Assembly: GCF_017526105.1 (NCBI RefSeq)
Contig: NZ_CP071839.1
Span: forward strand, 2,156,001 to 2,220,000
Length of the DNA stretch: 64,000 nucleotides
Reading direction: 5' to 3'
Source of the DNA: Streptomyces cyanogenus
GTDB lineage: Bacteria > Actinomycetota > Actinomycetes > Streptomycetales > Streptomycetaceae
Under the pieces are notes generated by a model. The model was not told where the DNA came from, ran no database searches, and worked only from the letters and a program-made list of their open reading frames with translations. Shown one piece after another: positions 17,554 to 28,013 of this stretch (position 1 is the stretch's first letter; each line of letters starts with the position of its first letter). Position numbers and translations under genes: made by a program.

Positions 17554-17790
17554 TCGACCGGTCCGCCCGATGACACCCCGGAAAATTCCGCGCCAGGGCC
17601 GGGTTAACACATTCATAAGCGCCATATAAACAACACCCGGCATGATCAAAGGAATTGGCCCGATCGGTCTCCCCCGATTGCGGAATCCCGGGAATTCGGC
17701 CCGGCCTTGAGACGTTTCCCACATCACATCGTCATCACAAAGCCGCTGTTTCGACCGGGAAGACCGCTCACTCGCTGTAACGTCGATTGG

Positions 17791-19191
17791 GTGCGTACCG
17801 AACGAAACCTCACCCGGCGTCTGGACCGGGTGTTCGCCAGGCTGGACCGTGAGCCGGAACGACCGGCTCACATCGATGTGCCGAGGATGAGCCGGCACCG
17901 GGTCGTCCTGTTCTCGGCGACCCTGGCTTTCTACCTGGCGATCGTGTGGGCCGTGGTGACCACCTCCTGGCTGGTCCGGCTGGACTGGCAGGTCATGTTC
18001 TTCCGGCCGTACCAGCAGTGGCCGGAGATCCACGCGTTCCTCGACTACTACGTGGTGCTGGGCCAGCGCGGCCCCACCGCCGTGATGGTCGCGGCCTGGC
18101 TCGGCTGGCGCTCCTGGCGGCAGCACACCCTCCGCCCGCTGCTCACCCTGGCCGCCTCCCTGCTGCTGCTGAACATCACGGTCGGCGCCGCCAAGCTCGG
18201 CATGGGCCGGCTCGGTCCGCACTACGCCACCGTGATCGGCTCGAACGAGATGGGCCTGGGCGGCGATATATTCCCCAGCGGCCACACCGCCAACGCGGTG
18301 GTGACCTGGGGAATCCTGGCGTATCTGGCCTCCAGCCCGAGAGCGCGGCGCTGGCTGTCGGCCCTCTCCGCGGTCACCTCGCTCGGCGTCGGCCTCACCA
18401 CCGTCTACCTCGGTACGCACTGGCTGAGCGACGTTCTGCTGGGCTGGGCCGCGGGTCTGCTGATCCTGCTCGCGCTGCCCTGGTTCGAGCCGCTGGTCAC
18501 CCAGGCGGAGCTGTGGCTCTTCGACCTGCGCGACCGCTGGCGCACACGCCGTGGCCTGCCCGCGCCCGAACCGGCCGTCCCGGTCAGGCCGGTGCTGCTC
18601 AAGACCCGCGGCGCGCCGGCCGGGCAGCCGGTGCCGGCCCGCGAGCCGGTCTCCCCGACCCGGGCCTCGCGGGGCCTGGCGCACCTGGCGCCGGGACCGC
18701 ACACGACCCGTTCGGAGCGCACCCCGGTCACCCCCGCGGGCAGCCGCCGCCCGCCGCCCGCCGCACGCCGACCGGCTCCCGCACACCGACCGCCTCCCGC
18801 GCGGCACGTCCCAGCCGGCCCGCCCCCTCACCGGCGGCTGACGGCGGGAAAGACGCCGGGGTCCCGGTACGCACCACCACCCCCGCGCCACGGCGAAGGC
18901 CCCGCTCCCCGGAAGAGGAGCGGGGCCTTCGCCGCATGCGCGTCCGGGCCGCGAGGGGGGGGTCAGCCCTTCCAGGCGCGGGCCACCCGGCCGTCCCGTA
19001 CCTCGAAGTTCAGCCGTCCGGCCCGGTACTCCATGGTGATGACCGCGCCCGGCGGCAGGGCCCGTACCGGCGACCAGCCCCGCTCCCGAGCGAGCCGCTG
19101 GGCGTGCTCGGCGTCGAGGCCGACGTACCCGTCCGGACTGTCCTGGGGCTCCGCGGGCGGAGTGGGAATCGGTGCCATGCGGCCACGCTAG
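17791..19191 (+). CDS. PAP2 superfamily phosphatase with an apparently frameshifted C-terminal tail
   Basis: GTG 17791 lies 7 nt after TAACGT (17778-17783), a leaderless start. About 230 N-terminal residues form a membrane PAP2 phosphatase: GGDIFPSGHTANAVVTWG and VYLGTHWLSDVLLGW are the phosphatase motifs, with six hydrophobic segments. A Pro/Arg-rich cytoplasmic tail follows. As sequenced the frame runs to 19191, crossing a perfect hairpin (18891-18934) and lying antisense to the I78 gene. From about 18750 the third-position GC collapses in this frame. The neighbouring frame, ending ARPLTGG-TGA at 18841, keeps saturated G/C. A 1-nt indel in the CCGCC run near 18742-18763 is therefore likely, and the ancestral stop is 18841. 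Confidence 0.8.
   Translation: MRTERNLTRRLDRVFARLDREPERPAHIDVPRMSRHRVVLFSATLAFYLAIVWAVVTTSWLVRLDWQVMFFRPYQQWPEIHAFLDYYVVLGQRGPTAVMVAAWLGWRSWRQHTLRPLLTLAASLLLLNITVGAAKLGMGRLGPHYATVIGSNEMGLGGDIFPSGHTANAVVTWGILAYLASSPRARRWLSALSAVTSLGVGLTTVYLGTHWLSDVLLGWAAGLLILLALPWFEPLVTQAELWLFDLRDRWRTRRGLPAPEPAVPVRPVLLKTRGAPAGQPVPAREPVSPTRASRGLAHLAPGPHTTRSERTPVTPAGSRRPPPAARRPAPAHRPPPARHVPAGPPPHRRLTAGKTPGSRYAPPPPRHGEGPAPRKRSGAFAACASGPRGGGQPFQARATRPSRTSKFSRPARYSMVMTAPGGRARTGDQPRSRASRWACSASRPTYPSGLSWGSAGGVGIGAMRPR
18891..18934. terminator. Strong hairpin terminator after the ancestral PAP2 stop
   Basis: A perfect 18-bp stem (18891-18908 with 18917-18934) and an 8-nt loop. It lies 50 bp after the TGA at 18841 and 29 bp beyond the stop of the convergent I78 gene, so it can serve both. 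Its presence inside the longer PAP2 frame argues that the extension is spurious. Confidence 0.8.
18963..19178 (-). CDS. Small protease inhibitor I78-like protein
   Basis: A 71-residue cytoplasmic-looking protein with no signal peptide. The core LARERGWSPVRALPPGAVITMEYRAGRLNFEV matches the I78 inhibitor fold pattern (R-x-L-P-P-G-x-x-x-T-x-x-Y-R-x-x-R-L-N). Family members inhibit serine proteases or are uncharacterised elastase-inhibitor homologues. Here the usual exported form is absent, so an intracellular role is possible. The start at ATG 19178 has a weak ribosome site. Third-position GC is high in this frame, supporting it over the antisense extension of the PAP2 frame. Confidence 0.8.
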   Translation of the reverse strand: MAPIPTPPAEPQDSPDGYVGLDAEHAQRLARERGWSPVRALPPGAVITMEYRAGRLNFEVRDGRVARAWKG

Positions 19192-19587
19192 TCCGGCACC
19201 CCGGGTAAGAGAAGGGTCAGTCCCCCGTCACACTTCTGTCACAGCCGGCGGACCGCGTTTTACTCGAACTCCGTCACACGAACGGGGGTTTTCGTTCGAC
19301 TTACCGGGGTAATCGGACAGAATTCGCGCGTGTCGGAGAGCCGCTCCGAATTTCCCGGTGTAAAGGGCCGGAGCCGGTGATCGGGGCGGGTCCGGGATGC
19401 GATTCCCCGGGCAATCCGGCGCGTCGGTACGCCGGCTGACGCCCCATGGGAATTTCACGGATCCGGCACACAACCGCCGGACGCCCCCTGCCGGAGCGCG
19501 GGCCCGGCGCGCATCATGACGGCAGCTCGCGGGTACGCGTGCCGCGGGCTGGGCGGGCCCGGGCGCGATGATGCGAAGGGGCGAGCG
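19192..19587. other. Intergenic region upstream of ctaD
   Basis: A 396-bp region of lower GC than its surroundings between the I78 gene and ctaD. It contains the imperfect inverted pair CGAACGGGGG / GTTTTCGTTCG around 19280-19300 and several TGTCACA-like half-sites near 19226-19243. No ORF with Streptomyces codon use, RNA gene or recognised operator was found. It presumably holds the divergent promoters of both genes. Confidence 0.5.
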
Positions 19588-21255
19588 ATGGCGACCGAGA
19601 CGGCAGGGGTGACGGCAGGGCCGGTGCGGGGCGGCCGGCTGGTGGTGGACTGGCTCACCACCACCGACCACAAGAAGATCGGCCATCTGTACCTGATCAC
19701 CGGGTTCGGGTTCTTCCTGGCGGGCGGGGTCATGGCGCTGCTGATGCGCGCGGAACTCGCCCGGCCCGGTCTCCAGATCATGAACAACGACCAGTACAAC
19801 CAGCTGTTCACGCTGCACGGCACGATCATGCTGCTGCTGTTCGCGACACCGAGCTTCGCGGGGTTCGCCAACGAGCTGATGCCGTTGCAGATAGGCGCCC
19901 CGGACGTGGCCTTCCCGCGTCTGAACATGCTCTCGTACTGGCTGTTCGCGTTCGGCGGGCTGATCGTGCTGGGCTCGCTGCTGGTGCCCGGCGGCCCGGC
20001 CGCGTTCGGCTGGTTCGCCTACGCACCGCTCAACGACCTCACGCACTCCCCCGGCGTCGGCCCGGACCTGTGGATCATGGGCCTGGCCCTGTCCGGCTTC
20101 GGGACGATCCTCGGCGCCGTCAACTTCATCACCACCATCATCGGGATGCGCGCGCCGGGCATGACGATGTTCCGGATGCCGATCTTCACCTGGAACACGC
20201 TGTTCACGTCGATCCTGATCCTGCTGGCGTTCCCGGTGCTGGCGGCGGCGCTGCTGGTGCTGGAGGCGGACCGCCGGTTCGGCTCGCAGGTGTTCGAGGC
20301 GGCGAACGGCGGGGCGCTGCTGTGGCAGCACCTGTTCTGGTTCTTCGGGCATCCCGAGGTGTACATCATCGCGCTGCCGTTCTTCGGGATCATCACGGAG
20401 ATCATCCCGGTGTTCAGCCGGAAACCGATCTTCGGCTATCTGACCCTGGTCGGCGCCACGATGGCGATCACCGGGCTGTCGATCGTGGTGTGGGCGCACC
20501 ACATGTTCGCGACCGGCGCCGTGCTGCTGCCGTTCTTCTCCCTCATGTCGTTCCTGATCGCGGTGCCGACGGGGGTGAAGTTCTTCAACTGGACCGGCAC
20601 GATGATCAAGGGCTCGCTGTCCTTCGAGACGCCGATGCTGTGGGCCACGGGCTTCCTGGTGACGTTCCTGTTCGGCGGGCTGACCGGGGTGATCCTGGCG
20701 TCCCCGCCGCTGGACTTCCACGTCACGGACTCGTACTTCGTCGTCGCCCACTTCCACTACGTGGTCTTCGGCACGGTCGTCTTCGCGGTCTTCGGGGGCC
20801 TCTTCTTCTGGTGGCCGAAGTTCACCGGCAAGATGCTGGACGAGCGGCTCGGGAAGATCCAGTTCTGGACCCTGTTCGTGGGCTTCCACACCACCTTCCT
20901 GGTGCAGCACTGGCTGGGCGCCGAGGGCATGCCCCGCCGGTACGCCGACTATCTGGCGACCGACGGCTTCACCGCCCTCAACACCGTGTCCACGATCGGC
21001 GCCTTCCTGCTCGGCCTGTCCACGCTGCCGTTCCTCTACAACGTCTGGAAGACCGCCCGGTACGGCGAGCGCGTCGAGGCCGAGGACCCCTGGGGCTGGG
21101 GCCGCTCGCTGGAGTGGGCGACCTCCTGCCCGCCGCCCCGGCACAACTTCGTCACCCTGCCCCGGATCCGCTCGGAGTCCCCGGCGTTCGACCTGCACCA
21201 CCCGGAGTACGCGGCCCGGGCCCCACAGCCCGAGCCGAAGGGGCATCAGGTCTGA
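19588..21255 (+). CDS. ctaD: Cytochrome c oxidase subunit I (aa3-type), orphan copy
   Basis: A 555-residue haem-copper oxidase subunit with 12 transmembrane helices. The haem a and CuB ligands are visible: the His in [26 protein letters not shown] with its His and the crosslinked Tyr, HHMFATG with the paired His, and AHFHYVVFG with the two haem-binding His. ATG 19588 follows AAGGGG. The C-terminus ends in the Streptomyces-type extension with [10 protein letters not shown]. Subunits II, III and IV, the qcr genes and haem-A synthesis genes are not next to it. This is therefore probably a second ctaD copy working with subunits encoded elsewhere. A hairpin at 21298-21343 ends the transcript. Confidence 0.93.
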   Translation: MATETAGVTAGPVRGGRLVVDWLTTTDHKKIGHLYLITGFGFFLAGGVMALLMRAELARPGLQIMNNDQYNQLFTLHGTIMLLLFATPSFAGFANELMPLQIGAPDVAFPRLNMLSYWLFAFGGLIVLGSLLVPGGPAAFGWFAYAPLNDLTHSPGVGPDLWIMGLALSGFGTILGAVNFITTIIGMRAPGMTMFRMPIFTWNTLFTSILILLAFPVLAAALLVLEADRRFGSQVFEAANGGALLWQHLFWFFGHPEVYIIALPFFGIITEIIPVFSRKPIFGYLTLVGATMAITGLSIVVWAHHMFATGAVLLPFFSLMSFLIAVPTGVKFFNWTGTMIKGSLSFETPMLWATGFLVTFLFGGLTGVILASPPLDFHVTDSYFVVAHFHYVVFGTVVFAVFGGLFFWWPKFTGKMLDERLGKIQFWTLFVGFHTTFLVQHWLGAEGMPRRYADYLATDGFTALNTVSTIGAFLLGLSTLPFLYNVWKTARYGERVEAEDPWGWGRSLEWATSCPPPRHNFVTLPRIRSESPAFDLHHPEYAARAPQPEPKGHQV

Positions 21256-21297
21256 GGCGTCGCCCGGACCGGTCTGCGGCACGGGACGGGACCCGGG

Positions 21298-21343
21298 GTG
21301 GCCGGCGGCCGCTGTCCCGGCGGGGACGGCGGCCACCGGCCAC
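21298..21343. terminator. Bidirectional hairpin between ctaD and the rpf-type gene
   Basis: An imperfect stem of about 21 bp (21298-21318 with 21322-21343; two mismatches or bulges) and a 3-nt loop separate the convergent stop codons at 21255 and 21358. Confidence 0.65.
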
Positions 21344-21357
21344 GTCAGGCCCGGCGC

Positions 21358-22329
<972 letters not shown>

Positions 22330-22584
22330 TTATCGACCACCGTCCGGGGTAAACCGTGACCCACATCACCCACTCAAGTTCCTTGACCGTGCGCGAAGTT
22401 GACGGTTCGAGTTCGATTCGTTGCGCAAAGTGACCCTGTGCGGGGGATGGTTCGAACCGGTCCCCCTCGGGGCGTGACTCCCACCACAGGACACCCGTTG
22501 TCTCCTTCATGAGCCCTGAGCGCCGGGGCTCATCGGCCGGGAGCCACCCGGCCGACCCCAGCACCGCATCCCGAGGGAGCCACC

Positions 22585-23364
22585 GTGCCGCGCATGCTCG
22601 ACGTCAGCGACGCCGTACGCGCCGAGATCGGCGACGAAGAAGCCGACCGGCTGCTCGCCGGAGAGAACGCCCCGGGCAGTTACGACTGCACGTCCTGCCG
22701 CACCCCGGGCGACTCCGAGCAGGAGCGCACCAGCACCGTTCTCTTCGTCGGCGACGAGACCGCCGTCCTCGCCTTCGCCCACGCCAGCTGCCTTCCCTCG
22801 CAGGTCGTCCAGGTGACGGAGGAGCAGTTGCAGGGCGCCGTCCGGTCCATCGGAGGCATGGCCGGCGGCGAACCGCGAAAGGCCGTGCCCGAGCAGGCCG
22901 TCCTCGGTGTGACCAGCGGACTCGTCCTCATCGACGGCGAGTTGCACCCGGCGCTCGTCGTGGAGCCGACCTCGCCGATCGCCCGCCCGGGCGCCGCCAC
23001 GGCCGGCGACGACTTCCTTCCGCTCCTCATCGAGCAGGGCTTCATGCCGGTGACCGAGCTGACGTCCGTCCCTCCGGTGCTGCACGGCTGGTCCGTCCTG
23101 CTGGCCATGGGCCAGCTGCACGCGGTGCTGCAGCCCTCGGCGAACGGAGGGCAGCCGGTGGCCTGGTGGCAGGCGCACCAGCCGCTGCAGGTGACCGACA
23201 GCTGGCGGGCCGCCGCCAACAAGCACCAGCAGGTGCTGATGTTCGCGGCGCCGGTGGGCTCGATCGGCCGTCAGCCCCGGGAGGACCTGCTGCGGGACGC
23301 GCTGGACAAGGCCGCCGCCAACGGGAAGTTGGTCGCCATGGCACTCCCTCTCGCCGGTACGTGA
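22585..23364 (+). CDS. Conserved actinobacterial protein of unknown function (259 aa)
   Basis: A soluble protein without signal peptide or membrane helix. GTG 22585 follows GAGGGAG. The N-terminal part has a CxxC pair (YDCTSCRTPGD), which could bind metal, and a segment VLFVGDETAVLAFAHASCLPSQV. The C-terminal half (residues 145-255) is separate and ends FAAPVGSIGRQPREDLLRDALDKAAANGKLVAMALPL. No domain is recognised with confidence. Codon use is typical of the neighbourhood, and it stands alone between rpf and the next hypothetical gene. Confidence 0.75.
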   Translation: MPRMLDVSDAVRAEIGDEEADRLLAGENAPGSYDCTSCRTPGDSEQERTSTVLFVGDETAVLAFAHASCLPSQVVQVTEEQLQGAVRSIGGMAGGEPRKAVPEQAVLGVTSGLVLIDGELHPALVVEPTSPIARPGAATAGDDFLPLLIEQGFMPVTELTSVPPVLHGWSVLLAMGQLHAVLQPSANGGQPVAWWQAHQPLQVTDSWRAAANKHQQVLMFAAPVGSIGRQPREDLLRDALDKAAANGKLVAMALPLAGT

Positions 23365-23452
23365 CATCCGCCCACCGGGCGGCGGCTGCGGATCCTGACC
23401 CTCAGGGGTTGCGGGACCGCATCCCTTTGACGTTCCCGTCGTTTGGACATAC

Positions 23453-23848
23453 GTGCACGCATACGACACTCCTCCCCGCCGGTCCTTCTCGTCCGTGCCG
23501 TCCGCCCGAGCGGCGCACGAGCCCGCCGGTGGACCGTCGGCCACGCCGATCTACGACTCGCTCTACGCGGAGTGGGTCAAGACGTTCCGCACGCTGCCCG
23601 GTGACCGCAGCGGCGAGGAGGAGCTGAGGTTCAGCGCCTTCGGGGACCTCCCGGACGCCTCGGGCACGTACGGCAGCCATCGGCCGGGTTCGTTCAGCAG
23701 CTCGTACAGCGCCTACAGCGCGGGGGCCTACAGCGCCCGGCAGCAGTCGCAGTGGCAGCGGGTCGGCACGCTCGGCCGGCCGCAGGAGACCGGGATGCAG
23801 CACGTCCCGGCCGCGGCCCTGCCGCCGGGACAGCGCCGGGGCGCCTGA
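23453..23848 (+). CDS. Conserved Streptomyces protein of unknown function (131 aa)
   Basis: A small protein rich in Ser, Tyr and Ala. Its single structured-looking block is YDSLYAEWVKTFRTLPGDRSGEEELRFSAF (about residues 38-66); the rest (SFSSSYSAYSAGAYSARQQSQ) is low complexity and probably disordered. No signal peptide or membrane segment is seen. GTG 23453 is the only upstream start in the frame, and no ribosome site precedes it, so translation may be leaderless. It ends 17 bp before a strong bidirectional hairpin. It resembles proteins conserved across Streptomyces without known function. Confidence 0.7.
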   Translation: MHAYDTPPRRSFSSVPSARAAHEPAGGPSATPIYDSLYAEWVKTFRTLPGDRSGEEELRFSAFGDLPDASGTYGSHRPGSFSSSYSAYSAGAYSARQQSQWQRVGTLGRPQETGMQHVPAAALPPGQRRGA

Positions 23849-23864
23849 CCGGCACCCGGACGTG

Positions 23865-23900
23865 AAGGGCGGCCCCCCGGCCATCCGGGGGGCCGCCCTT
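23865..23900. terminator. Strong bidirectional hairpin between the 131-aa gene and der
   Basis: A perfect 16-bp stem (23865-23880 with 23885-23900) and a CCAT loop lie between the convergent stop codons at 23848 and 23916. Confidence 0.85.
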
Positions 23901-23915
23901 GACGTCGTACCGCCG

Positions 23916-25397
23916 TTACTTCTTCTTCGCGCCGCGCTTCTCGCGCACCCGCACCGAGATGTGGATCGGGGTGCCCTCGAAGCCGAACTCCTCGCGCAGC
24001 CGGCGCTCGATGAAGCGCCGGTAGCCGGCCTCGATGAAGCCGGAGGCGAAGAGCACGAACCGCGGGGGCTTGGTGCCGGCCTGCGTGCCGAACAGGATGC
24101 GCGGCTGCTTGCCGCCCCGGATGGGGTGCGGGTGGGCCGAGACCAGCTCGCCGAGGAAGGCGTTCAGGCGGCCCGTGGGGACGCGCGTCTCCCAGCCGGC
24201 CAGCGCGGTCTCGATCGCCGGGACCAGCTTCTCCATGTGCCGGCCGGTGCGCGCCGAGACGTTGACCCGGGGCGCCCAGGCGACCTGGCCCAGCTCGGTC
24301 TCGATCTCCCGCTCCAGGTAGTAGCGGCGCTCCTCGTCGAGGGTGTCCCACTTGTTGAAGGCGAGGACCAGCGCGCGGCCCGCCTCGACCGCCATGGTGA
24401 CGATCCGCTGGTCCTGCACGGAGATGTTCTCGGAGGCGTCGATCAGGACGACGGCGACCTCGGCCTTCTCCACGGCGGCCGCCGTGCGCAGCGAGGCGTA
24501 GTAGTCGGCTCCCTGCTGGAGGTGGACCCGCTTGCGGATGCCCGCGGTGTCCACGAACTTCCAGGTCTTGCCGCCCAGTTCGATCATCTCGTCGACCGGG
24601 TCGCGGGTGGTGCCCGCCAGCTCGTTGACGACGACCCGCTCCTCGCCGGCCACCTTGTTCAGCAGCGAGGACTTGCCGACGTTCGGGCGGCCGATCAGGG
24701 CGATGCGGCGGGGGCCGCCGATCGCGGTGCCGAAGGACTGCTCGGGGGCGTTGGGCAGGACCTCCAGGACGGCGTCGAGCATGTCGCCGGTGCCGCGGCC
24801 GTGCAGGGCCGAGACCGGGTGGGGCTCGCCGAGTCCGAGGTTCCACAGGTAGGCCGCGTCGGCCTCGCCGCTCGGGCCGTCGACCTTGTTGGCGCAGAGC
24901 ACGACCGGCTTGCCGGCCTTGCGCAGCAGCCGGACGACCGCCTCGTCGGTGTCGGTCGCGCCGACCTTGGCGTCGACCACGAAGACGACCGCGTCGGCCG
25001 CCTCGATCGCGTACTCGGCCTGCGCCGCCACGGAGGCGTCGATACCGAGGACGTCCTGCTCCCAGCCGCCGGTGTCGACGACCTTGAAGCGGCGGCCGGC
25101 CCACTCGGCCTCGTAGGTGACGCGGTCGCGGGTGACGCCCGGCCGGTCCTCCACGACCGCCTCGCGGCGGCCGATCATCCGGTTCACCAGGGTCGACTTG
25201 CCGACATTGGGGCGGCCGACGACGGCGAGCACGGGCAGCGGACCGTGGCCCGCCGCCTCGATGGCGCCTTCGACGTCCTCGATGTCGAAGCCCTCTTCCG
25301 CGGCGAGCTCCATGAACTCCGCGTACTCGGCGTCGCCGAGAGCCCCGTGGTCGTACTCGTGCTCAGCCGAGTCGCCGGGCTGGATGTCGTCGTTCAT
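23916..25397 (-). CDS. der: Ribosome biogenesis GTPase Der (EngA)
   Basis: A 493-residue double-GTPase essential for 50S assembly. The first G domain starts at residue 61 (GRPNVGKST, then [12 protein letters not shown]); the second starts near residue 234 ([21 protein letters not shown]). A C-terminal KH-like domain follows ([34 protein letters not shown]) and the protein ends with a basic tail. An acidic N-terminal extension of about 50 residues is typical of actinobacterial Der. ATG 25397 is the chosen start. It is the last gene of the aroH-tyrA-cmk-plsC-der operon, whose gene order is widely conserved. Confidence 0.97.
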   Translation of the reverse strand: MNDDIQPGDSAEHEYDHGALGDAEYAEFMELAAEEGFDIEDVEGAIEAAGHGPLPVLAVVGRPNVGKSTLVNRMIGRREAVVEDRPGVTRDRVTYEAEWAGRRFKVVDTGGWEQDVLGIDASVAAQAEYAIEAADAVVFVVDAKVGATDTDEAVVRLLRKAGKPVVLCANKVDGPSGEADAAYLWNLGLGEPHPVSALHGRGTGDMLDAVLEVLPNAPEQSFGTAIGGPRRIALIGRPNVGKSSLLNKVAGEERVVVNELAGTTRDPVDEMIELGGKTWKFVDTAGIRKRVHLQQGADYYASLRTAAAVEKAEVAVVLIDASENISVQDQRIVTMAVEAGRALVLAFNKWDTLDEERRYYLEREIETELGQVAWAPRVNVSARTGRHMEKLVPAIETALAGWETRVPTGRLNAFLGELVSAHPHPIRGGKQPRILFGTQAGTKPPRFVLFASGFIEAGYRRFIERRLREEFGFEGTPIHISVRVREKRGAKKK

Positions 25398-25464
25398 GAA
25401 GTCCGTACCTCGTCGTTCATTCGTGGTGATCGGTGGAAAAGCCCCGCATGGGCTGATCCACTAC

Positions 25465-26130
25465 TCAAGTGTCGCTCTCGCGCCCGGTCAGGCGCCTGGC
25501 GTTTTCCAGGTGGCTGGTGAGCTGCTTCTGGATGCGCTCGGTCGCCTCGTCCAGCGCCTTGCGCGTACGCCGCCCGGAACCGTCGCCCGCCTCGAACGGG
25601 TCGCCGAAGACGACGTCGATCCGGGAGCGCAGCGGGGGCAGCGCCTTTGTCAACCGTCCGGGCCGCCCGGAGCTTCCCAGGACGGCCACGGGCACGATCG
25701 GTGCCCCGCCGCGCACCGCGAAGTAGGCGAGCCCGGCGCGCAGCGAGGCGAAGTCGCCCTCGCCCCGGGTGCCCTCCGGGAAGATGCCCAGCACTCCCCC
25801 GGCCGCCAGCACGCCGAGGGCCTGGCTGATCGCGGTGCGGTCGGCGGCCGTGCGGTCCACCTTCAGCTGGCCGATGCCGGTCAGGAAGGCGTCCAGCGGG
25901 CCGACGAAGGCCTCCTTCTTGATCAGGAAGTGGGTGGGGCGGGGCGCCACGCCCATGACCATCGGGCCGTCGATGTTGTGGGAGTGGTTCACGGCGAGGA
26001 TCACCGGGCCGGTGGCCGGCACCTTCCAGGCGCCGAGCACGCGCGGCTTCCACAGGCCGTACATCAGGCCGACGCCGATGCGCCGCCCGACCTCGGCCCC
26101 CCGTTCCGAGGGCACGGACGGCTCGGTCAC
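25465..26130 (-). CDS. plsC: 1-acyl-sn-glycerol-3-phosphate acyltransferase family protein
   Basis: A 221-residue acyltransferase making phosphatidic acid from lysophosphatidate. The HX4D catalytic motif is NHSHNIDGP (about residues 48-56) and the acyl-acceptor motif is FPEGTRG. GTG 26130 overlaps the TGA of cmk (GTGA), showing translational coupling. The family and position are consistent with the cmk-plsC pairs seen in many actinobacteria. Substrate preference cannot be told from sequence, so the symbol is given by family. Confidence 0.88.
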   Translation of the reverse strand: MTEPSVPSERGAEVGRRIGVGLMYGLWKPRVLGAWKVPATGPVILAVNHSHNIDGPMVMGVAPRPTHFLIKKEAFVGPLDAFLTGIGQLKVDRTAADRTAISQALGVLAAGGVLGIFPEGTRGEGDFASLRAGLAYFAVRGGAPIVPVAVLGSSGRPGRLTKALPPLRSRIDVVFGDPFEAGDGSGRRTRKALDEATERIQKQLTSHLENARRLTGRESDT

Positions 26131-26822
26131 TTCCCGGCTCGCTTCTCCTCGACCAGGGTGACGACGCACTCGATGACCTGGGCGAGAGTCAGCTCGGTGG
26201 TGTCCACCTCGACCGCGTCGTCGGCCTTGGCGAGCGGCGAGGTCTTGCGGCTGGAGTCGGCCGCGTCCCGCTTGATCAGGGCCTCGCGGGTGGCGTGGAT
26301 GTCGGCACCCTTCAGCTCGCCGCTGCGGCGGGCCGCACGGGCCTCCGGGGAGGCGGTGAGGAAGATCTTCAGGTCGGCGTCCGGCAGGACGGTCGTACCG
26401 ATGTCCCGGCCCTCGACCACGATGCCGTGCTCCGCGGCGGCGGCCAGCGAGCGCTGCAGCTCGGTGATCCGGGTGCGTACCTCGGGCACCGCGCTGACCG
26501 CGCTGACCTTGGAGGTGACCTCCTGGGTGCGGATCGGGCCGGCGACGTCGACGCCGTCGACCATGATGGTCGGGGCGGCTGGGTCGGTGCCGGAGACGAT
26601 CTCCGGCTTGCCGGCGACGGCGGCGATGGCGGTCGGGTCCTCCAGGTCGATGCCGTTGGTCACCATCCACCAGGTGATCGCCCGGTACTGGGCACCGGTG
26701 TCCAGGTAGCTGAGGCCGAGCTGCGCGGCCACGGCCTTCGACGTGCTCGACTTGCCCGTGCCGGAGGGACCGTCGATCGCGACGATCACGGGCTTGGCGG
26801 TCGGGGCGGCGCCGTTTTCCAC
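26127..26822 (-). CDS. cmk: Cytidylate kinase
   Basis: A 231-residue (d)CMP kinase. The P-loop is IDGPSGTGKSSTSK (residues 15-28). YLDTGAQYRAITWWM forms the NMP-binding region, and VEGRDIGTTVLPDADLKIFLTASPEARA with IKRDAADSSR gives the nucleotide-binding and lid segments. ATG 26822 is the start. It lies between tyrA and plsC in the operon, with a 105-bp gap to tyrA and a 4-bp overlap with plsC. Confidence 0.96.
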   Translation of the reverse strand: MENGAAPTAKPVIVAIDGPSGTGKSSTSKAVAAQLGLSYLDTGAQYRAITWWMVTNGIDLEDPTAIAAVAGKPEIVSGTDPAAPTIMVDGVDVAGPIRTQEVTSKVSAVSAVPEVRTRITELQRSLAAAAEHGIVVEGRDIGTTVLPDADLKIFLTASPEARAARRSGELKGADIHATREALIKRDAADSSRKTSPLAKADDAVEVDTTELTLAQVIECVVTLVEEKRAGK

Positions 26823-26927
26823 GGGGGGACACCTTCCTGGTGCGGTGCGGTCGGGAGGCGGGGAGCGAGAGCGCCCCGCACAAGGTTACTGGGTGCGGGT
26901 CACTCGTCCGGACGCGTGCGGGTGGCG

Positions 26928-28013
26928 CTACTGCCGCAGGGCCCAGCCGCGCTCCCGCAGCGCGGCGGTCAGCGCCCCCGCCGCCTTCGGCTCCACGCTC
27001 AGCTGGACGAGACCGGCCTGCTGCCCCGTGGCGTGCTCGATCCGGACGTCCTCGATGTTGACCCCGGCCCGGCCCGCGTCCGCGAAGATCCGGGCGAGCT
27101 GGCCGGGCTGGTCGTCGATGAGGACGACGACGGTCTCGTACGCGCGCGGGGCGCTGCCATGCTTGCCGGGTACCCGCACCTGGCCCGCGTTCCCGCGGCG
27201 CAGCACGTCCTCGATGCCGGCGCTGCCCTCGCTGCGCTTGTCCTCGTCGGAGGACTGCAGGGCGCGCAGCGCCCGGACCGTCTCGTCCAGGTCGGCGGCG
27301 ACGTCGGAGAGCAGGTCGGCGACCGGCCCCGGGTTCGCGGACAGGATGTCGATCCACATGCGTGGGTCGGAGGCGGCGATCCGGGTCACGTCCCGGATGC
27401 CCTGCCCGCACAGGCGTACGGCGGCCTCCTCGGCATGCTCCAGGCGCGCGGCGACCATGCTGGACACCAGGTGGGGCATGTGGGAGACGAGGGCGACGGC
27501 GCGGTCGTGGGCGTCGGCGTCCATGACGACCGGGACGGCCCGGCAGTGCGAGACCAGTTCCAGGGCGAGGTTCAGCACCTCGGTGTCGGTGTCCCGGGTC
27601 GGGGTGAGCACCCAGGGGCGGCCCTCGAAGAGGTCGCCGGTGGCGGCCAGCGGCCCGGACTTCTCCCGGCCCGACATGGGATGGCTGCCGATGTACGCGG
27701 TGAGGTCCAGGCCGAGCGCCTCCAGCTCGCGGCGGGGGCCGCCCTTGACGCTGGCGACGTCCAGGTAGCCGCGGGCCACGCCGCGGCGCATGGCGTCGGC
27801 GAGCACCCGGGCCACGTGGGCGGGCGGGGCGGCCACGATCGCCAGGTCGACCGGGCCCTCGGGGGCCTCGTCGGTGCCGGCGCCCAGCGCGGCCGCGGTG
27901 CGGGCCTGCTCGGGGTCGTGGTCGGCGAGGTGGACGGTCACCCCGCGCCGGACGAGGGCCAGGGCGGCGGAGGTGCCGATCAGGCCGGTTCCGATGACGA
28001 GTGCGGTTCTCAC
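26928..28013 (-). CDS. tyrA: Prephenate dehydrogenase with C-terminal ACT domain
   Basis: A 361-residue enzyme of tyrosine synthesis converting prephenate to 4-hydroxyphenylpyruvate. The NAD(P) fold starts MRTALVIGTGLIGTSAA. The catalytic region contains SHPMSGREKSGP with its His, and HMPHLVSSMVAARL. The last ~80 residues (YETVVVLIDDQPGQLARIFADAGRAGVNIEDV) form an ACT regulatory domain, so feedback control by tyrosine is plausible. ATG 28013 overlaps the aroH stop (ATGA), coupling it to chorismate mutase. Confidence 0.95.
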   Translation of the reverse strand: MRTALVIGTGLIGTSAALALVRRGVTVHLADHDPEQARTAAALGAGTDEAPEGPVDLAIVAAPPAHVARVLADAMRRGVARGYLDVASVKGGPRRELEALGLDLTAYIGSHPMSGREKSGPLAATGDLFEGRPWVLTPTRDTDTEVLNLALELVSHCRAVPVVMDADAHDRAVALVSHMPHLVSSMVAARLEHAEEAAVRLCGQGIRDVTRIAASDPRMWIDILSANPGPVADLLSDVAADLDETVRALRALQSSDEDKRSEGSAGIEDVLRRGNAGQVRVPGKHGSAPRAYETVVVLIDDQPGQLARIFADAGRAGVNIEDVRIEHATGQQAGLVQLSVEPKAAGALTAALRERGWALRQ

